Shown in pieces: positions 6,869-6,877 of a DNA stretch of 6,877 nucleotides (the first letter of the stretch is position 1; each line of letters starts with the position of its first letter). The stretch is from assembly GCA_946886085.1 (NCBI GenBank), contig CAMPHX010000067.1, forward strand, positions 1-6,877, given 5' to 3'. The notes below the pieces were generated by a model. That model made no database searches. It was given only the letters and a program-made list of their open reading frames with translations, and had not been told where the DNA came from. The DNA is from an uncultured Flavobacteriales bacterium. Lineage in GTDB: Bacteria > Bacteroidota > Bacteroidia > Flavobacteriales > Vicingaceae. The position numbers were made by a program, and so were the translations under genes.

Positions 6869-6877
6869 ACTTTGTAC

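Noticed and set aside
6866..6877. Start of a downstream promoter (AAACTTTG) at the window edge
   Set aside because: It differs from TAnnTTTG by one base and the sequence ends before any gene can be seen.

Overview
The window looks like chromosomal DNA from an AT-rich member of the Bacteroidota, most likely of the Flavobacteriales. Three things point there: a secreted protein with a type IX secretion (T9SS) C-terminal sorting domain, TAnnTTTG-type -7 promoter elements with no Shine-Dalgarno sequences, and a leucyl-tRNA synthetase with the Bacteroidota-style insert before KMSKS.

Layout. Positions 1-94 are a leader with a good -7 box (63-70). A plus-strand gene (95-1915) follows. It encodes a 606-residue protein that I read as a divergent FMN-type TIM barrel related to nitronate monooxygenases, with an added cysteine-rich region and a helical C-terminal tail. 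A symmetrical hairpin (1948-1980) with A and T tracts separates it from a convergent minus-strand gene (2000-3235) for a modular secreted T9SS cargo protein. Behind that, also on the minus strand, lies leuS (3332-6316), which is long at 994 residues. Two oddities sit inside leuS: an AT-rich extra segment in the leucine-specific domain, and a short in-frame palindrome that resembles a dispersed Bacteroidota repeat. The divergent spacer 6317-6490 carries candidate promoters and a cluster of short TCTCGCAA / CGCWAAGA repeats. It leads into a plus-strand gene (6491-6868) for a GxxExxY-family PD-(D/E)XK protein.

The genes do not form an obvious pathway or operon. leuS is housekeeping, and the others look like independent units. 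The spacers 1-62, 1916-1947, 3236-3331 and 6869-6877 show no further gene. I found no RNA gene, CRISPR array, transposase or complete mobile element. The best leads for something undescribed are the cysteine-rich NMO-like protein, the extra LeuRS segment and the repeat cluster before the GxxExxY gene.
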